From: Mesorhizobium kowhaii
GTDB lineage: Bacteria; Pseudomonadota; Alphaproteobacteria; Rhizobiales; Rhizobiaceae
Direction of reading: 5' to 3'
Assembly: GCF_003253745.1 (NCBI RefSeq)
Contig: NZ_MZXV01000013.1
Coordinates: 186,001 to 250,000, forward strand
DNA: 64,000 nt
The notes under the pieces are model-generated. The model was not told where the DNA came from. It did no database searches and saw only the letters and a program-made list of their open reading frames with translations. This document shows positions 1 to 8,553 of this stretch, in pieces (within the stretch, counting starts at the first letter, position 1; each line of letters opens with the position of its first letter). A program made the position numbers and the translations under genes.

Positions 1-662
<662 letters not shown>

Positions 663-779
663 TCAGCGAACCCGGCGATCGCCGATAAGGCCGAGAAGAA
701 GCAGGGTCGAAGCCAGCGCGCGCACGGTCTCACCGGAAAAACCGGTCGGACGGGAAGCGTTGGTGGTGCGCGTGTTCAT
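663..779 (-). CDS. Leucine-rich leader peptide of leuA
   Basis: This 38-residue open frame starts MNTRTTNASRP and ends with ALASTLLLLGLIGDRRVR. It has four consecutive Leu codons (CTG CTT CTT CTC), then Gly-Leu-Ile, close to its end. Such a Leu run upstream of leuA is the hallmark of a transcription-attenuation leader: ribosome stalling when charged tRNA-Leu is short changes the fold of the downstream RNA. I see no ribosome binding site before the ATG. Instead a promoter-like pair lies so close that the transcript would start at the ATG, so it may be translated leaderless. The peptide itself is recognised by composition and position, not by homology. Confidence 0.75.
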   Translation of the reverse strand: MNTRTTNASRPTGFSGETVRALASTLLLLGLIGDRRVR

Positions 780-786
780 GGCGGTT

Positions 787-815
787 CTCATACAGGAGCG
801 GCTTGTGGGAGGCAA
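787..815 (-). promoter_or_regulatory. Predicted leuA leader promoter (leaderless start)
   Basis: On the minus strand, TTGCCT (815-810) and TATGAG (792-787) are separated by exactly 17 bases. The A of the leader peptide ATG lies eight bases beyond the -10 hexamer, which is where transcription would normally begin. This is a sequence match only. The trp leader further along shows the same arrangement, which raises my confidence. Confidence 0.5.
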
Positions 816-947
816 GTGGGGCCGCATGGCGGACCGGGTTCGGTTGGATATTATCGCTAACGTGAGTGCTCTTCCCCACGCGCTGCAAATGCGCCAGACT
901 TGGGCGTCGAAGGGGCTGCGATGTCCTGTTGCCGGGAGGGGTCATCC

Positions 948-2114
948 ATGAATTTCGTGTTCTTCTCGCCGCATTTTCCCGTCAATGGCGCGGATTTCTG
1001 CGACCGCTTGAAGAAGGCCGGGGCCAGGGTGCTGGGCATCGGCGACGCACCCTATGAGGCGCTCGACGGCAAGCTGAAGGCGGCGCTCAGCGAATATTAC
1101 CGCGTCCCCGACATGGAGGATTACGATCCGGTGTTCCGGGCGATTGGGCATTTCATCCACAAATGGGGCCGTATCGATCGTTTTGAATCGCTCAACGAGC
1201 ACTGGCTGGAGCTGGAAGCCAACATCCGCACCGACTTCAACATCTATGGCACCAAGCTCGATTTCGTAAAGAATTTGAAGCGCAAGAGCCGCATGCGCGC
1301 CTTCTTCCGCAAGAGCGGCGTCGACACCATCGCGCAGCGCAAATGCTCCGACCGGGCCGGCGCCATGACCTTCATCCGCCGCGTCGGCTATCCGGTGGTG
1401 GTCAAGCCCGACAGCGGCTCGGGCGCCTCGAACACCTTCAAGATTTCCAACGCCAGCGAGCTCGACCAGTTCTTCAGGGACAAGCCCGAGGATGTGACTT
1501 TCGTCATGGAGCAGTTCATCGAGGGGCTGGTGGTGACTTTCGACGGGCTGGTCAACCGCGATGGCGAGGTGGTGCTGGCCGCCAGCCACCGCTACGACCA
1601 GAGCGTCATGGAGGTGGTCAACAAGGACCGCCACATGAGCTACACCTGCTTTCCCAAGATCAGCCCGGCGGTCGAGGAGGCCGGCCGCAAGATCCTGAAG
1701 GCGTTCGACGTGCGCGAGCGCTTCTTCCACATCGAGCTGTTCGAGACCAAGGACGACCGCGTCATCGCGCTGGAGGTCAACATGCGCCCGCCCGGCGCCT
1801 GGATGACCGATGCCATCAACTACACCTTCGACATCGACGTCTATGCCGCCTGGGCCGACATGGTGGTCAGGGATGCCGCCGGCGGGCCGTATGAGGGCAA
1901 GTATTTCACCGCCTATGCCAGCCGTAAGCGGCGCCTCAGCTATTTGCACAGCCATGAGGACGTGCTAGCCGCCCATCGCGACAAGATCGTCCACCATCAG
2001 GCCATCGAAGAGGTTTTCAGCCGCGCCATGGGAAATTACGCCTACCAGATGCGCTCGAAGGACGAAGCGGCGCTGCGCGACGCGGTCGCCTACATCCACG
2101 CGGAAAAGGCGTGA
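948..2114 (+). CDS. ATP-grasp domain protein (carboxylate-amine ligase-like)
   Basis: The 388-residue protein contains a central ATP-grasp fold, the family that activates a carboxylate as an acyl phosphate and joins it to an amine or thiol. Visible marks are VVKPDSGSGASNTF (lysine and glycine-rich ATP loop), VMEQFIEG (adenine-binding hinge) and ALEVNMRPPG (metal-binding E-x-N loop with the family's conserved RPxG). I chose ATG 948 because GGGAGGGG lies six bases upstream; upstream in-frame ATGs lack this. It is followed after four bases by an esterase gene, so the two are almost certainly co-transcribed. The substrate is unknown. Similar ATP-grasp/hydrolase pairs are known in bacteria, but I cannot assign a product. 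Confidence 0.85.
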   Translation: MNFVFFSPHFPVNGADFCDRLKKAGARVLGIGDAPYEALDGKLKAALSEYYRVPDMEDYDPVFRAIGHFIHKWGRIDRFESLNEHWLELEANIRTDFNIYGTKLDFVKNLKRKSRMRAFFRKSGVDTIAQRKCSDRAGAMTFIRRVGYPVVVKPDSGSGASNTFKISNASELDQFFRDKPEDVTFVMEQFIEGLVVTFDGLVNRDGEVVLAASHRYDQSVMEVVNKDRHMSYTCFPKISPAVEEAGRKILKAFDVRERFFHIELFETKDDRVIALEVNMRPPGAWMTDAINYTFDIDVYAAWADMVVRDAAGGPYEGKYFTAYASRKRRLSYLHSHEDVLAAHRDKIVHHQAIEEVFSRAMGNYAYQMRSKDEAALRDAVAYIHAEKA

Positions 2115-2118
2115 GGCG

Positions 2119-2895
2119 ATGGACATCTCCTATCACAAGACTTTCGCCCGCAATCTCGACCGCGACATGGAATACAAGCGCTACGGCCATGCCGGCCGGC
2201 CGGTGGTGGTGTTCCCGACCTCGCAAGGGCGGTTCTACCAATTCGAGGATTCCGGCGGGGTCGGCGCGCTGGCCGAGTTCATCGACACCGGCCGCATCCA
2301 GCTGTTCACGGTCGACGGCATCGATTCGGAATCCTTCTTCGACAAGCATGCCGACGCCGCCCACCGTATCGCTCGCCACGAGGCCTATTTCCGCTACGTG
2401 CGCGAGGAGGCGCTGCCGGAATTCCTGTCCACGGCCGCGCAAGCCAATGGCGGGCGCAAGCTGAAGCCGCTATTCTGCGGCTGTTCGATGGGGGGCTACC
2501 ACTCGTCGAACTTCGTCTTCCGCTTTCCCGAACTCGCCAGCGGCGTCATCGCGCTGTCGGGCGTCTATTCGGCCCGCGACTTCTTCGGCAAGGCGCTTGA
2601 AGGCGACATCTTCTACAACTCGCCGCTCGACTATCTCCCCGGCATCGTCGATCCCAAGCTGCTCGCCCGCCTGAAGGCGCTCAGGCTGATCTTCTGCTGC
2701 GGGCAGGGCGCCTGGGAGGAGCGGATGCTGGTCGAGACGCGCCGGTTGGAACAGATCCTGCGCGACAAGTCGATTCCCGCCTGGGTCGACTATTGGGGCG
2801 GCGATGTCAGCCATGACTGGCCGTGGTGGCACAAGCAACTGGTCTATTTCTTCGGCCGCTGGCTGGATGACGATCTGATGCACAGGCTGGATTGA
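2119..2895 (+). CDS. Esterase-family alpha/beta hydrolase
   Basis: This is a 258-residue serine hydrolase of the esterase D/antigen 85 type. The nucleophile elbow GCSMGG is at residues 121-126 (Ser123). A likely catalytic His lies in GDVSHDWPWW near residue 233. There is no signal peptide, so it should act in the cytoplasm. The gene begins four bases after the ATP-grasp gene. The pairing suggests that the hydrolase edits or releases the product of the ligase, or prepares its substrate; that is inference. A large palindromic repeat follows the stop codon directly. Confidence 0.85.
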   Translation: MDISYHKTFARNLDRDMEYKRYGHAGRPVVVFPTSQGRFYQFEDSGGVGALAEFIDTGRIQLFTVDGIDSESFFDKHADAAHRIARHEAYFRYVREEALPEFLSTAAQANGGRKLKPLFCGCSMGGYHSSNFVFRFPELASGVIALSGVYSARDFFGKALEGDIFYNSPLDYLPGIVDPKLLARLKALRLIFCCGQGAWEERMLVETRRLEQILRDKSIPAWVDYWGGDVSHDWPWWHKQLVYFFGRWLDDDLMHRLD

Positions 2896-2900
2896 GGTGC

Positions 2901-3030
2901 ATTGATATTCAGGTGAGGCTGGCCTGCAAATGGCGGCTTCCTGCGCTTCCGGTGCTCACGTACCTAAGTACGCTCCGCTCCGGTTCTCGGAAACCACCAT
3001 TTTCGACTCAGCCAGACCTGAATCTCAACG
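2901..3030. repeat. 130-base imperfect palindrome (RIME-like intergenic element)
   Basis: The two halves are imperfect reverse complements centred on CGTACCTAAGTACG at 2959-2972. The outer ends read GATATTCAGGT (left) and, reversed, GAGATTCAGGT (right). AAATGGCGGCTTCC pairs with AAATGGTGGTTTCC in the opposite half. It follows the esterase stop directly and ends about 20 bases before the next start. It resembles the rhizobial intergenic mosaic palindromes (RIME) in size and style. As RNA it would form a long hairpin able to stabilise or separate transcripts. Confidence 0.75.
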
Positions 3031-3048
3031 CACCTTGGGCACAGACGA

Positions 3049-3363
3049 ATGACCATACCCGACCCCATCCGCCACTTTTTGGAAGCCACCAATGCCGGCG
3101 ACACGGAAGCCTTTCTCGACACGTTCACATCAGACGCATCGTTGAGCGACTGGGGCCGGTCTTTCCAGGGCCGCGAGCAGATCGCGGGCTGGAACCAGTC
3201 GGACAATATCGGCGTGCAGTCCCATCTCCGCATCGTCCGTATCGCGGCGGCCGAAGGCACCTATCGCGTCCGCATCGCCGTCACAGGCAACGGCTTCAAC
3301 GGCGAGGGCGACATGACCTTCACGCTGCACGGCGATCGCATAGCGAGCCTCGTCATCGCCTGA
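3049..3363 (+). CDS. SnoaL-like / NTF2-fold small protein
   Basis: A 104-residue protein with the layout of the SnoaL/nuclear-transport-factor-2-like cone fold: FLEATNAGDTEAFLDTFTSDASLSDWGRSFQGREQI, then strands ending GDMTFTLHGDRIASLVI. The family includes isomerases, dehydratases and non-enzymatic ligand binders, and nothing here fixes the substrate. The ribosome binding site is weak. After its stop, the same frame continues into the C-terminal end of a LysR regulator, which suggests that the locus was rearranged. Confidence 0.75.
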   Translation: MTIPDPIRHFLEATNAGDTEAFLDTFTSDASLSDWGRSFQGREQIAGWNQSDNIGVQSHLRIVRIAAAEGTYRVRIAVTGNGFNGEGDMTFTLHGDRIASLVIA

Positions 3364-3534
3364 CTTTCACTGGTCAGCGAGGCGCTGCAGGCGGGCAAAC
3401 TGAGCACCATTCTCGACGACCATATCGATGGCCGCGGCCAGTTCAGGATGCTGTGGCCATCCAACCGCTATCTGTCGCCGAAGGTTCGCGTCTTCGTCGA
3501 CTTCCTTCCTGAGCGGCTTGCTGTCGGGCGATAG
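3364..3534 (+). pseudogene. C-terminal remnant of a LysR-family regulator
   Basis: Immediately after the stop at 3361-3363, the same reading frame encodes about 56 codons without a start. They end with QFRMLWPSNRYLSPKVRVF then VDFLPERL and a TAG at 3532-3534. MLWPSNR-LSPKVRVFVDFL-ERL is the characteristic C-terminus of the substrate-binding domain of LysR-type regulators. No DNA-binding half is present nearby on this strand. I read it as a degraded gene remnant left by a deletion. Confidence 0.8.
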
Positions 3535-3590
3535 GCCAGGAAGCCGAGCGGCTCACGGTCTTGTGACTTCCCTGACGTCTCGCCAAAATA

Positions 3591-3605
3591 TGATTACTTT
3601 CATCA
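3591..3605. promoter_or_regulatory. Putative iron-responsive operator (RirA/IRO box) before the siderophore-interacting protein gene
   Basis: The sequence TGATTACTTTCATCA fits the TGA-N9-TCA palindrome reported for the rhizobial iron regulator RirA. It lies in an AT-richer stretch about 105 bases upstream of the siderophore-interacting protein start. The match is short, so it could occur by chance. A second TGA-N9-TCA lies upstream of the TonB receptor in this same window. Confidence 0.5.
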
Positions 3606-3709
3606 AGTTTGCTATGGAAACGCCGGCGACGCTGTGGCATGCCCGACGATGGGACGACGCTGAGATCTTTCTGGCGGCTTCGTTTCAACCGCTATCGAAA
3701 GGCTCGAGC

Positions 3710-4789
3710 ATGGACCAACTGAGCGCGCTAACCCGTATCAGCGACGAGGCGATCAGGTCGGTGATGGACCGGCTGCGCGCCGAGCACGGCGAATTCGAGA
3801 TCGACACCGGCATCGCCAACCGATGGGAGCTTCGCCTCTACTACGGTTCGTTGAGCGCTACGCTCGAAGATGAAAGCGTGCTGATCCAGGTCGCGGCGCA
3901 AGACGAAACCTGCCTGTCCTACATGAAGATGACGGTCGCCGGCCATATCGCCGAACATCTCGGCACGACCAGCGGCATCCATTGGCAAGGCGATGGCAGC
4001 GATGCCGGCATGCCGGTGTTCTTCCGCGAGATCACGGTGATGTCGTCGACGCGGATTTCGGCGCACATGCAGCGCCTGCGCTTCGCCGGCAGGGATCTCG
4101 CCCGGTTTACGCATGGCGGCCTGCATATGCGGCTGCTGCTGCCGCCACGCGGCAGGCGGCCGGTCTGGCCGTCGATGGGCGTTGACGGGCTGCTGGTCTG
4201 GCCCTCGGGCCACGATGCCCTTGCCGTGCGGGTCTACACGATCCGGGCGGTGGATGCCGCAAGCGGCTGGCTCGATGTCGATTTCGTGCTGCACCCCGGC
4301 TATGACACGCCAGCCGCCACCTTCGCGCAAAACGCGCGGGCGGGAGACGTCATCGGCATGATCGGACCTGGCGGCGGCGACACCCCCGTGGCGGAGACCC
4401 TGCTTCTACTCGGCGACGACACCGCACTGCCCGCCATTGGCCGGATCCTCGAGCATCTGCCGCCGTCAACCCGCGCCGAGGTCCTCATCGAGGTCGATGG
4501 CCCGGAGGACCGCATCGCGCTGGCGCAAGGGGACAACATCGACGTCACCTGGCTTTACCGGCATGGTCGCGAGGCCGGCACCGCCGGCCTGTTGCCGGCC
4601 GCCTTGCGCGAGCGCAGCCACATGGCGCTTGCCGACGGCCTCCATGTCTGGGCCGGTTGCGAATTCGGCGATTTCCGCGAGATCCGCAAGATCGTGCGCA
4701 AGCAATGGGGCCTGTCGCGCGACCGGCACCTGGTCACCGCCTACTGGCGCCGGAGCGCGCAGGGTGATGATGAGGGCGACGACGAATAA
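3710..4789 (+). CDS. Siderophore-interacting protein with N-terminal DUF2218
   Basis: The 359-residue protein begins with a DUF2218 domain (about residues 5-95, ending HLGTTSGIHW). A ViuB/SIP-type flavin reductase follows: an FAD-binding barrel (about 105-230, with MQRLRFAGRDLARF and VRVYTIR) and an NAD(P)H-binding C-terminal half (WAGCEFGDFREIRKIV). The family reduces ferric siderophores in the cytoplasm so that iron is released. I chose the ATG at 3710 because the DUF2218 domain starts there; upstream codons resemble non-coding DNA. A putative RirA box lies upstream. The gene is convergent with the proline iminopeptidase gene. Iron-repressed expression is inferred. Confidence 0.9.
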   Translation: MDQLSALTRISDEAIRSVMDRLRAEHGEFEIDTGIANRWELRLYYGSLSATLEDESVLIQVAAQDETCLSYMKMTVAGHIAEHLGTTSGIHWQGDGSDAGMPVFFREITVMSSTRISAHMQRLRFAGRDLARFTHGGLHMRLLLPPRGRRPVWPSMGVDGLLVWPSGHDALAVRVYTIRAVDAASGWLDVDFVLHPGYDTPAATFAQNARAGDVIGMIGPGGGDTPVAETLLLLGDDTALPAIGRILEHLPPSTRAEVLIEVDGPEDRIALAQGDNIDVTWLYRHGREAGTAGLLPAALRERSHMALADGLHVWAGCEFGDFREIRKIVRKQWGLSRDRHLVTAYWRRSAQGDDEGDDE

Positions 4790-4815
4790 CTGGGGTCACT
4801 TTTGGGCGACTTGCG

Positions 4816-5715
4816 TCAGTCATGGCGGGCCAGGAAGGCCTCGGTGACAGCCATGCAATCCTGCCTTTCCTCGACATGCGGCATGTGGCTCGAGAGCGGG
4901 AAGACATGGCCCTCGACCGTGGGAATATGGTCGAGGAAGGGTTGGACACAGGCTGGCGTGGCTTCATCGAAAAAGCCGCGAAAGGCCAATGTCGGCGCCT
5001 CGATCAGCGGCAGCCGGTCGATGATCGTCCAGTCGCGCATGGTGCCGACGACGTGGAATTCGTTGGGACCGTTCATGGTGTGATAGACGGTGGGATCGGC
5101 GTCGATGGCGGCGAAGGTGCGCGCCACCTCCGCCGGCCAAGGCACGACGCGGCAGACGTGCCGGTCGTAGAACGCCCGGGTCGCCGAGAGATAATCGGGA
5201 TGGTCCGTCGTGCCGTCCGCTTCGTGGCGATCGAGCGCCTGCCGCACCGCCGCCGGCAGCTCCGCGCGCAGCTGCCCCGCGCCTTCGACCCACAGCTTCA
5301 TCGAGGCAAGCGAGTTGGCGAGCACCAGGGCCTTGAGGCCCGCTGGCCGGCGCACCGCGTGCTCGGCGGCGAGCATGCCGCCCCAGGATTGGCCGAGCAG
5401 GGCGTAGCGCTGCTGGATGCCCAGATGGGCAAGCAGCGCATCCAGTTCGCCAAGGAAGAATTCGACCGTCCAGAAGTCGCCGCCCTTGTCCGGTAGATGG
5501 GTGGATCGGCCGTTGCCGATCTGGTCGTAATGGATCACGGCGCGGCCGAAGCCGGCAATGTCCTTGAAGCTGTCGACATAGTCGTGGGTACAGCCGGGCC
5601 CGCCATGGGCAACGACTAACGGCAGCCTGGCGGAGCCAAGGTCTCCCGTCACACGGTACCAGGTCCTGTATGGCCCGTAGACGCTGAAACCTTCCGATAC
5701 TGCAAGATCGTCCAT
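4816..5715 (-). CDS. pip: Proline iminopeptidase family alpha/beta hydrolase (S33)
   Basis: A 299-residue S33 hydrolase that would remove N-terminal proline or similar groups from small peptides or amides. It has the oxyanion motif HGGPG (37-41), the nucleophile elbow GQSWGG (108-113, Ser110), Asp250 in GFFDE and His277 in SSHMPH. NGPNEF (215-220) is typical of proline iminopeptidases. There is no signal peptide. GGAGGA precedes the ATG at 5715. It lies downstream of, and in the same direction as, a LuxR solo. That neighbourhood recurs in plant-associated bacteria, where the LuxR protein controls the peptidase gene. Confidence 0.88.
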   Translation of the reverse strand: MDDLAVSEGFSVYGPYRTWYRVTGDLGSARLPLVVAHGGPGCTHDYVDSFKDIAGFGRAVIHYDQIGNGRSTHLPDKGGDFWTVEFFLGELDALLAHLGIQQRYALLGQSWGGMLAAEHAVRRPAGLKALVLANSLASMKLWVEGAGQLRAELPAAVRQALDRHEADGTTDHPDYLSATRAFYDRHVCRVVPWPAEVARTFAAIDADPTVYHTMNGPNEFHVVGTMRDWTIIDRLPLIEAPTLAFRGFFDEATPACVQPFLDHIPTVEGHVFPLSSHMPHVEERQDCMAVTEAFLARHD

Positions 5716-5745
5716 CGTGTTCCTCCGCCTGGCTGGCTCGGCGGC

Positions 5746-5763
5746 GACCGCCGATCAGCGGTC
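5746..5763. promoter_or_regulatory. Candidate lux-box-like inverted repeat upstream of pip
   Basis: GACCGC-CGATCA-GCGGTC is an 18-base inverted repeat with a central GATC, the style of lux boxes. It lies 31 to 48 bases upstream of the pip start, between pip and the LuxR gene. A promoter-like TATACC is at 5792-5787 on the minus strand, so the box would lie downstream of that -10 rather than at the usual -42 position. This makes its role uncertain. Confidence 0.4.
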
Positions 5764-5826
5764 TCCGACGTTGTTCACGGCAAAGGGTATAGAGGCGGAC
5801 CGGCAGGCGACCAGCTAGCAATAACG

Positions 5827-6633
5827 TTAGTTTTGACGGATCTGGCGGGACAGGTTCTGGCCCTGGCCGATCGGCGCGAGCAACCGGTAATGGGCCGCCA
5901 GGGCGATGGCATGGAAGCGGTTGCGGGCGCCGAGCTTGCGGCTGGCGGCGTTGAGATGCAGCGTCGCGGTCGGCACGCTGCGGCAGATCTCATGGGCGAT
6001 CTGCTTGGCCGTCAACCCGCAAGCCGCCAGGCTCAGGCACTGTCGCTCCCGCGATGTCAGGTGGAAATACTGGCTTGTCCTGGTGCGCTGGTCGAAGCCG
6101 GCATAGACGCAGTCATGGAACAGGTGGCCAAGGTCGCCAATGCCAGGCAACATCATCTGTGCCTCGGCTTCGAAATTCGGCTCCGGATCGAGGCGGATCG
6201 CGGTGAAGGTAGCGAGATCGCCGCCGTCGAAGCGGATGGGTACCGTCACGCCGCATGTCATCTTGGTGTCCAGGAGGTAGCCCACCACCGGATCATGCTT
6301 GCGCTGGAGGATGCGCCGCATGACCGGGCTCTGCAACCCCTTGTGCGACCACAGGAACGGTCGTGACACCGCGAGTGCCGCCTCCTGCACCGGATCGAGC
6401 TGATAGTAGCCACCCTTGCACCAGAGATCCTGCATGCCCGACGGCACGTTGGCGAGCGCCATCAGCGAAGGCGTGATCAATTCGCCATCGTGGCTGACCG
6501 GGACCGGCGTATAGTCGTAGATCAGCGAGGTGAAGCCGGCGGGCGCAAGCACACGCATCGCTGCCGCCATCGCGGCGTCGACATCCATCCCTATGTGAAA
6601 TTCACTTTCGAAATCGCCGGACACGCCCTGCAT
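5827..6633 (-). CDS. LuxR-family solo regulator of the plant-signal (OryR/PipR) type
   Basis: A 268-residue LuxR protein: N-terminal autoinducer-binding domain (about 15-170) and GerE helix-turn-helix (192-250, LTSRERQCLSLAACGLTAKQ). Aligned on the invariant Asp-Pro (D80-P81), the residues normally Trp57 and Tyr61 in acyl-homoserine-lactone receptors are Met67 and Trp71 here. Trp95 and the later Gly are kept. Met/Trp at these two sites is the signature of LuxR solos that answer plant compounds (OryR, XccR, PsoR, NesR, PipR). No luxI gene is in the window. pip lies downstream and a peptide-type ABC importer diverges upstream. Start ATG 6633; a TTG two codons earlier is possible. Confidence 0.9.
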   Translation of the reverse strand: MQGVSGDFESEFHIGMDVDAAMAAAMRVLAPAGFTSLIYDYTPVPVSHDGELITPSLMALANVPSGMQDLWCKGGYYQLDPVQEAALAVSRPFLWSHKGLQSPVMRRILQRKHDPVVGYLLDTKMTCGVTVPIRFDGGDLATFTAIRLDPEPNFEAEAQMMLPGIGDLGHLFHDCVYAGFDQRTRTSQYFHLTSRERQCLSLAACGLTAKQIAHEICRSVPTATLHLNAASRKLGARNRFHAIALAAHYRLLAPIGQGQNLSRQIRQN

Positions 6634-6872
6634 GAGCAAAAGCTTACTCGCCAGCCAATGTTTGTCAAACGGGCATGTTCACCAAATGCCCAACAAATGA
6701 GCAATACGCGGTCACGGCTTGTTGTCCGCGACGCGTCCGCGTGCCAAAACTATCTTAATTCACAGCTATCCCGCCGGGTTTCGCGCGCCATAGGCTGTGT
6801 GCGATGGATCACGGTCCGGCGTGTGCCTGGCGCACGTTGCGGATCACCCACTTTCCCAAGAGGAGCAAGACG
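6634..6872. promoter_or_regulatory. Divergent control region between the LuxR solo and the ABC importer
   Basis: These 239 bases hold no gene. The clearest structure is the inverted repeat GGGCAT (6671-6676) and ATGCCC (6686-6691), separated by nine bases, inside an AT-rich patch. It is the best operator candidate for either promoter. It does not resemble the GATC-centred repeat in front of pip. AGGAG at 6861-6865 is the ribosome binding site of the importer's first gene. Confidence 0.4.
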
Positions 6873-8546
6873 ATGCGATCCCGGAAGGTTCTTAGCGCAA
6901 TGATGGCCGGTGTCGGCCTGGCTGGCCTCATGCTGATGGCGCCCGTCACCGGTGCCGCCGCACAGGAAGGCAAGGTCGGCGGAACGCTCAAGCTTCTCGC
7001 CAACGCCGCTGCCGGCACGATCGATCCGCACATCAACTACACGCTGCAATATTTCCAGATCAACTACATCCTCTATGACGGGCTGGTGACCTTCCGCAAG
7101 ACCGGCGACAAGACCGGTTTCGAGGTGGTGGCGGACTTGGCCGAGAGCTTGCCCAAGCCTGAAGACGGCGGCAAGAAATACGTCTTCACGCTGCGCAAGG
7201 GCATCAAGTTCGCCGACGGATCGGACCTGACGACGGCCGATGTCGTGGCATCGTTCCAGCGCATGTTCAAGATCAGCGGTCCAACCACGGGCACGCTCTA
7301 CAACGGCATCGTCGGCGCCGACAAATGCCTCAAGACGCCGGCGACCTGCACGCTCGAGGGCGGCGTCGTCGCCGACGAGGCGGCAAGCACCGTGACCTTC
7401 AATCTGGTGGCGCCCGATCCCGATTTCCTGCAGAAGATTTCGATCCCGCATGCGGCGATCCTGCCCGCCGAAGCGCCGCTCAAGGATTCCGGGACCGTGC
7501 CCATCCCCGGCACCGGGCCCTACATGATCGCCAGCTACGATCCCAACAGCCTGCTCAAGATGGTGCGCAATCCGCATTTCAAGGAATGGAGCAAGGAGGC
7601 GCAGCCGGCCGGATATCCCGACGAGATAGACTATGGCTTCGGTCTCACCGACGAGGCGGCGGTCACCGCCGTGGAGAACGGCCAGGCCGACTGGATGTTC
7701 GATCCGCCGCCGGCGGACCGTTTGGCGGAACTGGGCACCAAATACGCCAAGCAGGTGTCCGTGCATCCGCTGACGGCGATGTGGTATGCGCCGATGAACA
7801 CCAACCTCGCGCCCTTCAACGACATCCGCGTGCGGCAGGCCGTCAACTACGCCATCGATCGCGCCGCCATCGTCAAGCTGTTCGGTGGCAGCAACCTGGC
7901 GCAGCCGTCGTGCCAGATCCTGCCGCCGAATTTCCCGTCCTACGCACCCTATTGCCCGTTCTCGGCCAATCCTGGTGAGAAATGGTCCGCACCTGATCTG
8001 GAGAAAGCCAAGGCGCTGATCGCCGCCTCCGGAACGGCCGGCCAGGAGGTGACGATCATCACCGAGGACACCGAGGTGTCGAAATCGATCGGCGTGTATC
8101 TGCAGGATGTGCTGAACGGCCTGGGCTACAAGACCTCGGTCAAGCCAATCTCCCAGAACATCCAGTTCACCTACATCCAGAACACCAACAACAAGGTGCA
8201 GATTTCCATCTCGCAGTGGTTCCAGGATTATCCGGCGCCTTCGGATTTCCTGCAGGTGCTGTTCAGCTGCGCCTCGTTCACGCCCGGCTCGGACGCCTCG
8301 GTCAACATCTCCGGCTTCTGCGACAAGTCGATCGACCAAAAGATGGCCGAGGCTCAGACCGGCATGATCGCGGATCCGGCCAAGGGTGCGCAGCTGTGGA
8401 CGGCCGTCGACAAGGCGGTGACCGACGCAGCACCCGTGGCCGTGCTCTTCACGCCCAAGCGCGTCGACCTGATCTCGCCGCGGCTGAAGAATTTCGTCTT
8501 CAGCCCGCAATTCTACTGGATCATGAGCCAGTCTTGGGTCGAGTGA
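6873..8546 (+). CDS. ABC transporter substrate-binding protein, family 5 (peptide/metallophore type)
   Basis: A 557-residue periplasmic binding protein of the DppA/OppA/NikA/CntA superfamily. The signal peptide is clear: MRSRKVLSAMMAGVGLAGLM, then a cleavage region near GAAAQEG. Family marks include GGTLKLLANA, LYDGLVTF, FTLRKGIKFADGSDLTTADV and VRQAVNYAIDR. ATG 6873 follows AGGAG. It heads a five-gene operon with two permeases and two ATPases. The ligand may be a peptide, a plant-derived amide or a metal chelate; this family binds all three. Its position beside a LuxR solo and pip favours the plant-signal reading, while the iron genes around favour a metallophore. Confidence 0.93.
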   Translation: MRSRKVLSAMMAGVGLAGLMLMAPVTGAAAQEGKVGGTLKLLANAAAGTIDPHINYTLQYFQINYILYDGLVTFRKTGDKTGFEVVADLAESLPKPEDGGKKYVFTLRKGIKFADGSDLTTADVVASFQRMFKISGPTTGTLYNGIVGADKCLKTPATCTLEGGVVADEAASTVTFNLVAPDPDFLQKISIPHAAILPAEAPLKDSGTVPIPGTGPYMIASYDPNSLLKMVRNPHFKEWSKEAQPAGYPDEIDYGFGLTDEAAVTAVENGQADWMFDPPPADRLAELGTKYAKQVSVHPLTAMWYAPMNTNLAPFNDIRVRQAVNYAIDRAAIVKLFGGSNLAQPSCQILPPNFPSYAPYCPFSANPGEKWSAPDLEKAKALIAASGTAGQEVTIITEDTEVSKSIGVYLQDVLNGLGYKTSVKPISQNIQFTYIQNTNNKVQISISQWFQDYPAPSDFLQVLFSCASFTPGSDASVNISGFCDKSIDQKMAEAQTGMIADPAKGAQLWTAVDKAVTDAAPVAVLFTPKRVDLISPRLKNFVFSPQFYWIMSQSWVE

Positions 8547-8553
8547 TCGTGGG

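Noticed and set aside
5827..6633. Reading the LuxR protein as a classical quorum-sensing receptor
   Set aside because: The two ligand-contact residues are Met and Trp instead of Trp and Tyr, and no luxI is in the window.
6750..8510. Long minus-strand open frame opposite the family-5 binding protein gene
   Set aside because: The plus strand has a signal peptide, ribosome binding site and full family motifs; the antisense product has none.
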